Shown here piece by piece: positions 23,421-35,098 of a DNA stretch of 64,000 nt (position 1 is the stretch's first letter; the number at the start of each line of letters is the position of its first letter). The translations under genes were made by a program, and so were the position numbers. The notes beneath the pieces are model-generated. The model searched no databases. It saw only the letters and a program-made list of their open reading frames with translations, and was not told the origin of the DNA. Source of the stretch: Ciborinia camelliae (Eukaryota > Ascomycota > Leotiomycetes > Helotiales > Sclerotiniaceae); NCBI GenBank assembly GCA_025890175.1, contig JANPYM010000004.1:2303862-2367861 (forward strand), in the 5' to 3' direction.

Positions 23421-23843
23421 CTACTCCCGGGGGGCATCGGTAGAACTATTTTGGTGTGTAGGACTCATGGAAGGTATATCAATCGGTTGCGAGCCAGAAG
23501 TAGTCGCTGGTGGACCCGAAGCCGCTTCTATAGGTGTGGATCTAGCGTCGTCCCTGCATGAGTTCCAGTGTTAGTCAAGGCCCTCTCAGAACAATCAAGC
23601 TACCACAAATGCCCAACAGGAAAATAAGAAGTACAATTTGACTTACAAAGCCCGTTGTAGATTGGGATAGCACGTACGGCAGACTCGAAACTCAATCGGA
23701 GTCGTGTCAAGCGTGGATGAACCCTCGCGTACGGTGTGAAACCCACAAGGCGAGAAGTGTTCCATTCTTTCAGCGCACAAGTGAATCTTTGTAAGGACCA
23801 TAAAATGCGATTTCGCGCAGACCTGGGCGAAGAATTTGCACAT
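23421..23843 (-). CDS. Six-Cys module protein C
   Basis: Two exons (23843-23647, 23553-23421) encode 109 residues; junctions GTAAGT...CATGCAG are canonical and the frame is exact. It starts MCKFFAQVCAKSHF at an ATG. The module spacing is C-x6-C-x3-H-x9-C-x9-C-x21-C-x2-C, identical to paralogs A and B up to the last loop. The intron lies eight codons after the final Cys (CRTCYPNLQRA), phase 2. The tail of 44 residues is short, Ser/Thr/Pro-rich and not basic (AASGPPATTSGSQPID), unlike B, D and E. No signal peptide. A zinc-binding fold is suggested by the Cys/His spacing but not shown. Function unknown. Confidence 0.6.
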
Positions 23844-24584
23844 AGTGTGAGCTGAATTATTCCTTCAAGGGGTTTTGAAGGTTTGGGAATTAAACATCTC
23901 GATATAGAGGACTTCATCCTCTACTGATATAGCAAAGTGACCATAAAGAAATTGTAGAAGTCTTGGAGAAGCATTGTTTTAGTTTGACGAAAGAATATTC
24001 AAGCTGAACGATTAGTTGGTAGTGTTGGTAAAAAGGGAGCTGCTAGAATCTTGATGTGTATCACTGCTACTACTTGCTATTCATTTAAGTGGAATCCCAC
24101 TAAGAAAAATACTGAAGTGTGCTAACTAAAGGCTCTTTGACAATGTAATCTTCACCACACTTCATGGTACGAAAATAAGCCGGATGAAAAAGCTGTTGTC
24201 CATATTCCAGGCTCTCAGTTCTGATATCATTTTCCTTTTTCTTTTTGTGAAAAGTAGACCATGACCTTCAAATGTTGCCAATATCATTCCTATGCACAGA
24301 ATATGAACTAGAACAATTAGAATATCAGATCTTTCATCGCGCTATTCTAGGCCCTTCTAGCTCACACTATAAACTAGAAAAAAGGATGTGAATGCATTGA
24401 AGTCTCTTTGGCTTAGAAATAGATAAAAAACACTTTTTAGCACAAATGAACCACAAGAGTGAACCTTTACAAGACTGCCAATCTCACTGATATTTTTTGA
24501 TTTCCCACAAGGGCGTCATATTATCTCCTTCGACTCCAGCCACCGCACGCGAGGAATTAAGATCACGTTAAATATTCCGAAGTC
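23844..24584. other. Divergent intergenic between six-Cys genes C and D
   Basis: No gene seen. Genes C (minus) and D (plus) point away from each other here, so the 740 bp could serve both promoters. Confidence 0.35.
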
Positions 24585-25163
24585 ATGAGTGGAGCCCCAA
24601 ATACCATGGAACTTTCCAAATCTGAAGTTTGGGGACGGACTTGGATCAAAGACAAGGTTCGGAAGAATTTTGGAGGCCTTAGCTGCCGGTCTTTTGTGCA
24701 TATCTGCAAAGCTTGCTATATCAGGGCCAGTGGAGTAGAAACCGGCAAGTGTTCTGCGCATCTTGGTACGAACGAGCGATGCTCACCGCTTTATATCAAT
24801 TGTTTCATGGGAAAATCAGGCTATACGATCTGTGATTACTGCTGGGCGGCGAATAAAAAGTAAGCTTCTTGCTATTATTAATTTTTGTTTCCCATGAATT
24901 GACCACGATCCAGTTTTGTCCTCCATCGTCCCGGGTTTTGTAAGAGGAAAGGGGGAGGAAAGAAACAAACAAAGACTCGCGCACTCGGTCCTTTCGATCG
25001 TGACAAGAAGAAGCGTCAAAAAAGATACAAGGGGCCAAAGAAAAATCGCGAAAACAAAAGGGAAGGCCCGCTAAACCATGATATCGGTCATACTCTCCTG
25101 GATGCACAAGTTTCAACTTTTCCAAGAATTAATAGACGCCCAGCCGTTGAAAGTCAGCGCTGA
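24585..25163 (+). CDS. Six-Cys module protein D with basic tail
   Basis: Two exons (24585-24859, 24914-25163), 174 residues; intron GTAAGC...ATCCAG, phase 2. The only plus-strand member of the cluster. Module: C-x6-C-x2-C-x11-C-x9-C-x6-C-x9-C-x2-C, which contains the family framework (C-x6-C-x14-C-x9-C-x16-C-x2-C) plus two extra cysteines; the conserved His after the second Cys is not obvious. Exon 1 ends shortly after CDYCWAANK. The tail is strongly basic (FCKRKGGGKKQTKTRALG, DRDKKKRQKRYKGPKKNREN), suggesting nucleic-acid binding or nuclear import. An upstream N-terminal extension (MSGAPNTMELSKSEVWG) distinguishes it from A-C. Its last 35 coding bases overlap the end of gene E on the other strand. 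Confidence 0.55.
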
Positions 25164-25805
25164 ACTGACCGATTGACCAATCCGATTCCCTGCATGTGAG
25201 GGAACGCAACATGTGGGATAGTCGAGATACCTCATTGCAATTGCCGGCATCAATGTCTATTTCCGAGGTGAAAAGTTGGGCACTTGAACTGGTCTCTAAC
25301 GCCTTCATCCCAGTCTCAGTCTTATATCTAACGCCAATTTGCCTCATCTGTCTAGCTGGCTTAAATCGAGTTTCTTTAGTTTTGGCTTTCCTGTTTTTGG
25401 CCCTCTTGCTCTCGGCGACTTTTCTCGTGCCGTTATTTCGTGTGTGTTTGAAACGACCCAATGCACGAGTCATCTTTTGATTATTTCGATGCTTGGTCTG
25501 AGGGCGGCTTTTCATTCTGTAAGCATTCTGCAAGGCAAGACTTTTGAAGAAATTCCTAAAAATTTACACTATTAGCCATACAATTAAGGTAAAACAATAA
25601 TTAGAATAAAAACTCACATCATCATGCATTCCTCACAATCCTCATCTTTAATGATGCCCGTACAAACAACCTGAGTGATACAGTGTTCATCTTTCCCATC
25701 CATAGAACATCGTGCGCCAGATTCTTGACCTTTATGGAGACAGTTGTATTTGAATATGTTCATCTGGCATCGATTGGGCGTGCCCATGGGGTTTGGAGTG
25801 TTCAT
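25129..25805 (-). CDS. Six-Cys module protein E with basic tail
   Basis: Two exons (25805-25618, 25555-25129), 204 residues; intron GTGAGT...TTTTTAG, phase 2, placed two codons after the final CEEC. The module is looser than in A-C: C-x8-C-x10-C-x8-C-x14-C-x2-C with one extra Cys and CLH after the second Cys. The tail of about 140 residues is basic in its first half (KSRPQTKHRNNQKMTR, ESKRAKNRKAKTKETR) and more ordinary near the C terminus (SRLSHMLRSLTCRESDW), so it may contain a small second domain. It is convergent with gene D and the coding ends overlap by 35 bp. Membership in the family rests on cysteine order, intron position and tail type rather than on clear residue identity. Confidence 0.5.
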
Positions 25806-26801
25806 GTTGACAATTTTGAGGACTTATTGAAATCGTTCTTGGTGTTCGTGGTATATTATGAAGACGCATACAAATATGAAGATGAATCAGATGCAGATAA
25901 TTTATCAAAGGCAAATCACCTTTATAATGAAAATAGAGGGATACAGCCGAGCTGTGTATGCCGCTAGTCTAATCATATGGCCATTCACTGTAGGCATATC
26001 ATATTTCTACGGCAACATGTTCCTCATGTAAAACTAGGTAGGTAGGAAGCGTGACTAAACCCCATAAAGCCTAAAATATAAGGTGAAAATAATATGATTC
26101 ATACCTAGGTAGGTAGTAAAGACCTACCTAGTAGTTATATACACCTAGTTATCAGCCTATAGAATCTTTCTACAGCATGCATTTCCACCTGCATAGAAAA
26201 TTCAATGCGATTGAAATGGTTGTATTGGTTAGTAGACTACGTCTAACTAATATAAGATCCGCTTTCACGGCTACACTGTATGATTAAAATTCGTAATGTT
26301 GAGCCTTCATGACCATACCCGCCGATGGTACCCGGTACCAACCCCCAGATTATCACTTGTGTCCTATTGATGCTAGACCAAGGTAATATTCCGTAGGAAC
26401 TTATCCTCCTAGTTATGGATCATACAATAAGATGAAAGCTGAAATAATGAACCGCCGAACAAATTTGAGAGAGAAAAGAACAAGTCGCATAGCACATCGT
26501 TTAATATTTATTGAAGATATTGTTAGATGAGCTAGCAGAGGAGAACAGACGCCTAGTCCCAAGATAGCTATAGGTGGTAAAGATGTTAATCGAGGCTTTG
26601 CGGATGACATCTCGATGTACTTAAAGGTGGGATTGCTGGTTTTGTACAGCAGCGAGTCTCAATCCAACATAGTCGATAGGTAGAGAAATTCATTATATAG
26701 TAAATTTCGAGGAATGACCAAACACTGGCTAAGCTGAGAACTCTCAAGGATCATCAAGATGTATCTGATTTTCCATTGACACCTTAATATACAAATACAA
26801 C
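25806..26801. other. Intergenic with TAGG-type short repeats
   Basis: No gene seen. Contains several CCTAGGTAGG/ACCTAC motifs (about 26035-26150), a short repeat that recurs throughout the gene-poor parts of the window, and a KpnI-like GGTACC pair near 26327-26340. Promoter of gene E at the left edge. Confidence 0.4.
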
Positions 26802-29250
26802 TTAAGCTTTAAGTTTCCTCTCCGGCATATTCAGAACCATGTGACCCTCCTCGTGTTCGGTGAACCCCAGTTTCTCCACTTCCTTCCAGACCTCCGGATA
26901 GAGTTCCTTTGTCCATTCCGCCACCAAGTCCTTTCTGTTCGAGCCTTGGATTGCATTGTAGATGGTACCGATGCTACTTTTGTTAGATGCAGGTCCTCTG
27001 AGGAAAGGATGGTAAAGGGATAACTTACGTCAAAACATCAGGGCCAAACCCTACATCCTTCTCCATGGACTCCACCAGCACCTTAACCTCGTCCAACTTT
27101 CCCTGACCCGCTAATGCCCCAGCAAAAGCAGCATGAACCTCCCTGGTAATCTCAATCTCCATCCTCTTCATCTTCTCCCAGATCTCCCTCGCCGGCCGAT
27201 CCCCAAAGGGTTTCCTCTGACACGCTTGAAACACTATCTCCAAACTCTTATAACTAGGCCCTTCACGAGAGTTGGTGATGTCATCCCAGAAATGTAGAGC
27301 TCGACTAGAGTCTTCGCAAGCTGTGTAGGCCAACATTAAAGAATTGTACAAACGGGTGTTAGGTTCTATAGTACTGTCCATTTTCAACATGTTGTGAACC
27401 ATATCCAGGGACTCTCCATCTGCACATGATGCTATACCGACAAAACAATCTATATAAGTGTCGAGCACAGGACGTTTGTCGGGACTGATGTGTTGGCGCA
27501 TATGACCAAAGACATGACAAGCCATATCTGATCTTTTGCGATCGAAAAGCTCATTCATGATTCGTGTGCGTGTTGGAACATCGGTTTCGTCGAAGACGTG
27601 TCGAATGACACGATAAGCAATCCATATACCGTCTTCATTGTTGTTTTTGTCGAAACAAAAAGCAAGTAATGCATCCCGTATTCGAGCTCGCTCTGTGAGG
27701 GTGTAGTGGTAAGTGTTCACTTGTAACAAATCCACCACTTCATGAATTTCGTTGCGCGTGATATACATCACACTGAGAGCTGAAACCGTATCCGCTTCCA
27801 ACCTTACGTTACGCTCCTCGAGATCGGTTATTATTGATGAAATCTCGTTATAAGGTAGATTCTCAGAGGCACAGAGAGCTCGGACGAATTTATTGATAAC
27901 AGGCAGGTCCTCGTCTTCAGAAACCTCCTCGCCTTGGAGCGAATGATAAGATACTTGGGCACCCGAAAGATCTCCAGCACCGACCCGATAGTCCATCTGT
28001 AGAATGAAAGTTCTTGCATTCGGACGGATATTGAACTTCTGCCCCAATGTTATGTAACGTTCCGCAAGATATGGATCATTTTTTGATATTGCGTACTCGA
28101 CCAAACCATTGATTGTATCAATATCTGGTCTCATCGATGAATCACCAGGATAGCGCTTTTCCATGACACGCATCATACGTTCCACATCTTCGACACCTTT
28201 ATCCATGGCACTCGCAGCCCATTGAAACACGACATCCCACTTTTCTTTGTGCAATTGATCTGCCTCCAAAACTTTACGAAAGACGCCTTTGCACCAATCT
28301 AGCAGCTCTTCATGGCGAAGACAGAAATAGAGCATATCCTTTAATAAAGTAGGAGTCATCTCCGCCGGATTATATCCAGCCTTCTTAAACCATAATTGCG
28401 CTTCCGCAACACGATCTCTCGAGGTATAAAATTTGGCGACAATTTCTTTGCTAGTGATCCCACGTCCTAATCGTAGCTCTTCTATCCTCTGATATGTTTT
28501 CAGAAGTTCTGCCTCGTTGCCTTCTCGCGCGAAACCAGACAAAACGGGATACCACTTCCCTTTCATGATTTTGCGTTGTCGAAATGTGTAAGTTTCGGAC
28601 CTCGCGGAAGTTGACATCTCCTCTTCGTAATGTCGAGTGACTTCTTCGCAAATCTCCCTCGCCTCGAGAGATTGACCAACCCCACTCAATATCTTTATAA
28701 AGTATTCATAACTTGGGCCGTCCTCGTTGGACCCGGACAATTTCTTGATCTCCAGGAAAAGAAGTCTCGCAAGCTCCAGAAAATCGTTCGTGTCATCCTT
28801 GGGAATGATGGTCAACGCCTTCAAGGCTACCCTCAAATCCTTGACTTGTCCCTCTCCTAATCCACAACGAACAAGATAGTTCAAAGTCCTCAACGCATGT
28901 CCCGCCTCAATATTATTAACCGCTCGTCCCATATCAGCTTTATGTTTGAAGAACTCATTGAAAGCCTTTAACATATCCTCCTTATTCGCAGTTCTCGCAT
29001 GGAGCTTCGTCATCAAGCTGAAATCTGCCATCTTTCTCAGTCCCGGTTCCAATTCCGGTCCTTTGGGTTGCCGAGGAGGTTTGTGAGAAAACCCGAAGAT
29101 AGAACGACGGGATGTGTAAGATGAAGTAGGAATTGCATTTCGGCGACGGCGATGCGTTAATAGCGATGGTACTCCATGCGGGCACGGTAATATGAGTCCT
29201 TCATTTGATAGAAGTCCACGGAAGACTTTGCGGGTCAATTGGGAGCGCAT
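26802..29250 (-). CDS. Mitochondrial PPR-type protein, CIA84-like complex I assembly factor
   Basis: Two exons (29250-27029, 26976-26802) encode 798 residues; junction GAC|GTAAGT...AAAAG is in frame. The N terminus is Arg/Ser/Thr-rich without acidic residues (MRSQLTRKVFRGLLSNEG, then SSYTSRRSIFGFSHKPPR), a mitochondrial targeting peptide. The rest is helical pair repeats of pentatricopeptide/TPR type, for example NTRLYNSLMLAYTACEDSS and DTINGLVEYAISKND. Overall size, the FFGFS-like element after the presequence and repeat content fit fungal CIA84, which in Neurospora binds an assembly intermediate of the complex I membrane arm. The last exon ends PEVWKEVEKLGFTEHEEGH. If not CIA84, it is another organellar PPR protein. 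The CIA84 name is from recollection of the family, not a search. Confidence 0.7.
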
Positions 29251-30135
29251 GATTAATGAATGGTAATGTTATGTACAAAGTCTGCGGTCGATAGGTTAGC
29301 AAGAAGCATGTCAAACAATGGAAAATGTCTGACTTACGGTATCATGAAAAGGATTAACAATTGGCGAAGCTTCAAGGTGTTCATTAACTTTTTTGACATC
29401 GGGCATTCGAAGCTTAGAAAATCTGCGGCAACTCCCGGTCAGTTCCACACTAAAATACCTATAGCCAATCACCGATGCGAGGCAAGCTACCCCTCACTAA
29501 TCCTTATTCGAAGCAACACGGCTTGGGCCTTTGTTCTTCGAGTAATTAGCAATCTAACAAAATTAGTAATAAAATTGTTTCGACTCATAATACCTAGCCT
29601 TTAGTAGTTATTTATATCGTAAAAAATGTGACCGAACTTAGCATATAACTAACTATCAGGTAATCTTGATTTAGTACCGATATGATCTCTCAAAGTATCT
29701 CCAACAACATAACATTAGAATATCAAAAGTTCAATATTTAGGTTGAATTGGAATGATCCATCTAATATGCTATTCCCATATAGAAAACGGCCATCATGTT
29801 CGCGTATGTAGATATAACATGATGATATAATAATTGCCTTTAGAAACCATATAATTATCTCAGACACTCTGTCTGCTCTGAGATTCGATGAACTAAAATG
29901 ATCAAAATAACCAATCCGAAGTATCCATCTAATAAGACCACCATGCCAGCCATGCGCAAGCTCACCTCCCCATGGATTTAATTGCCGCCCCAACCCGGTA
30001 ACCAATCTAAAAGCATCCACCACCATCTTCGAAACGCCAATACAATCACCACCCATACCAAGGATACCAAGGATACCATTCCCCAATATAACGAAACGCC
30101 ATTTCGATGTCCAGAAACATATATAAAGATCAAGA
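29251..30135. other. Intergenic, CIA84-like 5' side and Atg7 3' side
   Basis: No gene seen. The right part (29715-30135) contains open frames that merely shadow the Atg7 3' region. Confidence 0.4.
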
Positions 30136-32388
30136 TCAAAGTAGTTCACCTTCTTCATCCTCAATGCCCCCCTCATCACTATCCCATTCCACATCATTCG
30201 CAGCTTCTTCAGCTTTCCGTTGAACCTCGGCTAGTCCACTCAATTCCGTAATGTAGTCTTTCTCAGTCAATGCACGCTTGATAAATTCCCAGCCGTCCTG
30301 TGTGTACGCGTTGACGATCTTGGGTGAACAGGCCGAGCAGCAATCGTAAGAGGGACCGCTGATAAGCATTGTTTTGTAAGCGGATAAGAAACCTCGGATC
30401 TGATGAGGCACGAGACCTAAAGGATGATTGGGTGGATCTCGATCGAATTCCAGTTGACCTGATTGTTGGTTGGCCGAGAGTTTTGGAGCTGGAGCAGCAC
30501 CTCGCAGCGGATGTTGAAGGATAGACGTGAGAAGTTCTACAAGCTTGGCAGATGCCTCGGGTGCCACACCTGGTCGAGTGACTGTGCATTGTTGATCGAG
30601 AGTTTGATCTTTGACGGACTACAAGTAATGTTAATAAAAGTTTCTATAAATAAAAATCAAATACGTACGTCAGATGGCGCTACAACATCGTTACAAAAGT
30701 AACAACCAAGAGCAGCAGGTCCTCCATCTTCTGGAGTAACCCCATGTCTCATCACCACATACGTGTCAAATCCTAAAGCTGCATTCATAACGATCTTGCC
30801 GGCCGCCTTTCCCATAACGGTTGGGAGCCATCGACTCTCTCGAGTATCCATCAGTAAGAAGATTGCATCGTGATCCTCAATAAGCTTTTGTAGAAGTTCG
30901 AAGTTCGTTTTAGTGGCAGCTTCGTCTGTAATTGGATGTCCAAGCATTGGGACTGCCATCACATGCCCAGTGCTATCGACTCCGGGATAGATTTCCTGAA
31001 GGGCTTCTGCTGCTCTATATGCCTTCTTCGCGCCACCGTCAATGCAGTCCTTGAAGTCAAATAATGGTTGTCGAACAGGATTTGAGAAAGAAACAGCCGC
31101 ATTGTCGACAAAGGTGATCTTGCGTACTCCCCAGCCCATAAGAAGTCTTGAAACGTACGTCCCTAAAGTTCCAGCTCCGAGCAGTAAGCATTTGGTATTC
31201 TTAATAGAATCCAAATCCAACTCAGGTGCGATGCGCCACTTCATTAGCTTGAGGTTTAGATCAACCGCCTGATCGGCTAGTTGAGTTGGATCCATGTATT
31301 GAGCTAAGTTGGTGACTTTAGCAGTAAGCTTTCCAAGACTATTGCGCTCCCAGCCTGTAACTTTAGGCGTCTCATCAGGGCCAGTCGAAGAGTAGTCTGG
31401 ATCATAGATACTCTCCAAAACCAAGATTAAACTCTGAGGCACGTGCCGTTTTGCATGGCTATCTCTGTAGCAAAGTATCTGCACTCTATCGAGTTTGTAT
31501 CTGCGTCTTACTAGAACTAACAAGTTTCGGAGCATCCATCCTGGATTTTCATGATAAGTGGATGGATCGACAAAAGATATATATTGATCTTTGGCATCTA
31601 CACTCTTGAAAAAGCCATTTTCAAATTCTCTCAGAGACCCAACGACCCACTTGAATGGTAAATCGTCGGTCGACTCATTTTCAGGATCTTGGAGTTGATT
31701 TGAAGAAGGATATACGCGCTTGGCTAGGAAGAATCCATGCTCCCTATTATCGTGGCTGTAACGCCACGTACCAACTTCTTCTGTAAGCGCCGTGGTTTCC
31801 GCAGGACTGAATTTGGGTGGTTGTTCAATTTTCTTCCATGCCGGCTCCGAATGGAGGGCTGGAAAAGCAAACCAGTAAGTAAAAGTATATTTCTTCAAAT
31901 TCGCAAATGATAAAATGGTGAATGAAGAAAGTAATGAAGGGATGGAATAAATGGTCCCATCATTAATAGCATCCCAAATCTGCCCCTGTCAGAACGGGAT
32001 CGAAGCGAGTAGTTTAGAATATCACGGGACTCACCTGTTTTGCAGAAGTTTGTAGCATTGCCTGTTTGTCCATATTTTTAAAGTCCTCGATAGTATTGAC
32101 ATTCTTGATCTTGCCCTCAGCTCGAATATGACCAAGGGGAACTCTGTAAGAAGGTCAGTACGCACATTTAAATTCGAAGGTGAATACGTACTCGTTGCTA
32201 CTCAGAGCATTACCCAAAACCATCATACGAGAACTTTGGTCAGGGCTCTGTGTGGCTCTGGGCTCATATAAACCGAGAACAGGTCGTGCAGAATCGTCCA
32301 ACTTGTCATGATCGATCTTTAACTGCGAAAGAGCCGTGTAAAAGGGTAGCTCGATTTCCGAAGCAAATGGGGCGAACTTTAAAGCCAT
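30136..32388 (-). CDS. atg7: Atg7, E1-like autophagy enzyme
   Basis: Activates the ubiquitin-like proteins Atg8 and Atg12 with ATP and passes them to Atg3 and Atg10, in the cytosol. Four exons (32388-32192, 32143-32035, 31979-30669, 30618-30136) give 699 residues, normal for fungal Atg7. The N-terminal domain begins [15 protein letters not shown]. The adenylation domain has the nucleotide-binding loop [15 protein letters not shown] (glycines near residues 370-375) followed by [20 protein letters not shown]. The catalytic cysteine is in [13 protein letters not shown] near residue 550, just after the exon 4 splice, and a Cys pair (GCYFC ... CCSAC) marks the structural zinc site. The C-terminal tail is acidic ([16 protein letters not shown]), as expected for the Atg8/Atg3-interacting end. 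All introns are canonical. No defects seen. Confidence 0.97.
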
Positions 32389-32969
32389 GTTGAGTTTATT
32401 ATTGTCGTTTCTGGCATGAAGAGTTATGTATAATGATTGAATAGTTGAATGTGAGGTTATTAGCTCTTCTACCTCTCCGTCCCAAGGACCTTCGACGATC
32501 GAGGCAACGTCAGTATCTCGAGTACAGTCTTGGCTCTATGATCAAAGGGATTTGGGTCAGCTTTGTTGATATTTTGTAAAAGTCAAGGTAACTTCCTGAA
32601 AGATGTCAAGAAGTCAAGATGTCTCGTAAATAAAATAAGATTGTAATGAGAAATGTGATTCAGTTGTCTTGGCTTGGGTTGGAATCATAAGATAGATGGA
32701 GGGGCAGTTGGGTTGGTGAAATACAGTGGGGGGATGATTGTTTAAGACAAGGATCGAACTCACATGGTCGGAGTTTATGTAATCAGCTAATCGGCGAAAC
32801 TCCGGTAGATTCCTTGTAGTTTCTCGATGAGCTGCCATAGCTATTTCAATCCTCCAGTGGAATCGACAATACTGCCTTCTACACATTCTCAAACACTTGA
32901 GCATAAAGAGAAGAATTGTAGACAAGCTGTCTAGAAATTTGTTAATCAAAAGGAAAAGAATTCGGAACC
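32389..32969. promoter_or_regulatory. Divergent promoter region, Atg7 and dCMP deaminase
   Basis: A 581-bp spacer between genes transcribed away from each other. It must hold both promoters. No TATA box or binding site can be assigned with confidence. Confidence 0.4.
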
Positions 32970-34228
32970 ATGTTGATAGGTCTTTGTGGAGGTGATTGAA
33001 TATTCTAATTTTAATTCACCTGATATATAACTCACTTTTGCGACAGGAATTTGTGCCGGGAAGAGTACGATAGCACAATATTTGGTAGAGCACCATGGCT
33101 TTACTCACCTTTACCTTCGACCCGAGCCTAGTAGGAAAACTTCTACTCGCATGACCAATGGGGCTACAGACACCAAGCAAATCACAAATGGAGAATCGGG
33201 AGAATCAGAGATTGAAGAAGATGGTATAACCTTGAGACCAAAATCCGTCCCTCAATCGCAATCCCAATATACCTTCACAAGCACCACGGACCTTCTCGAT
33301 TTCGTCACCAAGCGCTGGCGCGAACGTTGGGTCACAACCAACATCTACACGGAAGCCATCCTAGACGCCCTACTCCGCCGACCCTTCTTCATCCTCGTCA
33401 GCGTCGACGCGCCCGTCTCCATCCGCTGGAAACGATTCCAAGCGCGGCCCAACCCCTCTTCTCCCCCCCTCACCCTCGAAGACTTTCTCCTCCGCTCCGA
33501 CCACCACCTATACGACCCGGACCACGGTCTCCAATCCTTAATCTCCCGCGCCACCATCCGTCTCCTGAACACCTCATCCGATCTCGCCCATCTCTACGCC
33601 ACGCTCGGAAAACTCGACTTGACCAATGAAGATCGTCTCCGTCCCAGCTGGGATCAATATTTCATGCAACTCGCCTCGCTGGCCGCCCAACGCAGCAACT
33701 GTATGAAGCGCCGCGTGGGCTGCGTGCTGGTCCGCGAAAAACGTGTCATCTCCACCGGCTACAATGGCACCCCCCGCGGCCTCCTCAACTGCGGCGAGGG
33801 CGGTTGCGCCCGGTGTAACGAGGGACAAGGATCCGGTGTGGGACTCGGCACATGTCTATGCCTCCACGCCGAAGAAAACGCCCTTCTCGAAGCCGGCCGC
33901 GAAAGAGTCCGCGAGAACGCCATCCTCTATTGCAATACATGTCCCTGTCTCACATGCAGCATCAAGATCGTTCAAGTTGGCATCTCCGAGGTCGTCTATA
34001 GTCAGGGTTATAGCATGGATGCGGAAACCGCGGCGGTCTTTGGTCAGGCGGGTATTAAATTACGACAATTTATTCCAGTACGTGTACCTCGTATCTTTCT
34101 CCCCCTCCCATCTCCTATCTAGAATCTCTCTGGTCTAGTTCCCCTTTGAAATTCCTTGCTAACTCGTTCCTCTACCTCTACAGCCAGCAAACGGTCTAAT
34201 CCATTTAGAGAAACCCACATTGTATTAG
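32970..34228 (+). CDS. Deoxycytidylate (dCMP) deaminase with N-terminal P-loop
   Basis: Deaminates dCMP to dUMP, feeding thymidylate synthesis. Three exons: a 22-nt first exon (32970-32991), then 33047-34077 and 34184-34228; total 365 residues. The first splice creates a Walker-A-like loop, GGICAGKST (residues 7-15), the start of a nucleoside-kinase-like N-terminal region that fungal DCD1 proteins share. The zinc deaminase domain is C-terminal: HAEENALLEAG with ligand His and catalytic Glu near residues 281-283, and PCLTC with Cys near 308 and 311. The insert CGEGGCARCNEGQGSG adds the second zinc-binding cysteines typical of dCMP deaminases. The last exon reads PANGLIHLEKPTLY. Codon use is C-rich compared with neighbours. 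Corresponds to yeast DCD1. Confidence 0.93.
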
Positions 34229-34242
34229 CTAAGTTAGATGGC

Positions 34243-34351
34243 TAGCATTAGCATTAGCATTAGCATTAGCATTAGCATTAGCATTAGCATTAGCATTAGC
34301 ATTAGCATTAGCATTAGCATTAGCATTAGCATTAGCATTAGCATTAGCATT
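34243..34351. repeat. Hexanucleotide microsatellite (ATTAGC)n
   Basis: About 18 near-perfect copies of AGCATT/ATTAGC. It sits 15 bp after the dCMP deaminase stop codon, so it lies in the expected 3' UTR. On the minus strand it reads Leu-Met repeats, a translation artefact. Confidence 0.95.
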
Positions 34352-34675
34352 ATTTGAGCGACGAGATGATACCCAGATATGTATGAATAGCAACATAAAC
34401 TAGCATAGCATAAAAAAGCAAAGCGAAGAAAAATTTGCAATTTACGAAGACAGGATAGATAATAAATACTGCAATTTACCAATCTACCAATCTAGCAATA
34501 TTTCTATTTCTACATACCATTCCATCATAATTGGAACAACCCTCTACGACTAGTAATAACCAACCAACTATCAACCAGCAACCCACCTTCTAGATGTCCT
34601 CCCCCCCCCCCCCTAATCTCCTTTCACATATGTATATGTATAAATCACCCTACGGTAACAGTAGACTATACCATC

Positions 34676-34748
34676 CTCCCTCCCATCCTCCCTCCCATCC
34701 TCCCTCCCATCCTCCCTCCCATCCTCCCTCCCATCCTCCCTCCCATCC
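34676..34748. repeat. 12-bp minisatellite, CCATCCTCCCTC type
   Basis: About six copies of a pyrimidine-only 12-mer, just downstream of a C14-class homopolymer at about 34599-34612. Pyrimidine/purine strand bias makes triplex or slipped structures possible. Confidence 0.9.
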
Positions 34749-35098
34749 TATATAATAACCATATAATAACCCTGAACTAACCATGAAATAACTATAAAAT
34801 AAATTTACAACTCGAAACGTTTATATATAACGTTTATCTATCTGTCTATCTATCTATCGATATAAATAAATATCACATAGGTAGCTATCTAGGTATTTAG
34901 ATATATATATATATATATCAAAACCTCGACCTACCTATAAGTAAAATCCACCAGGAGCTAAATGATTCACTTTATTTACTTCACTTTATTTACTTCACTT
35001 CACTTATTCACTTCACATCAAATCACTTTTCTTCACTTTATTTATTCACTTATTCCCCTATTAAATCAAATCAAATCGACTCAATTCTCAATTCCCAA

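Noticed and set aside
33327..33629. Pro/Arg-rich plus-strand frame inside dCMP deaminase
   Set aside because: Shadow of the C-rich coding sequence in another frame.
34234..34482. Minus-strand Leu-Met repeat frame
   Set aside because: Translation of the ATTAGC hexanucleotide array in a 3' UTR.
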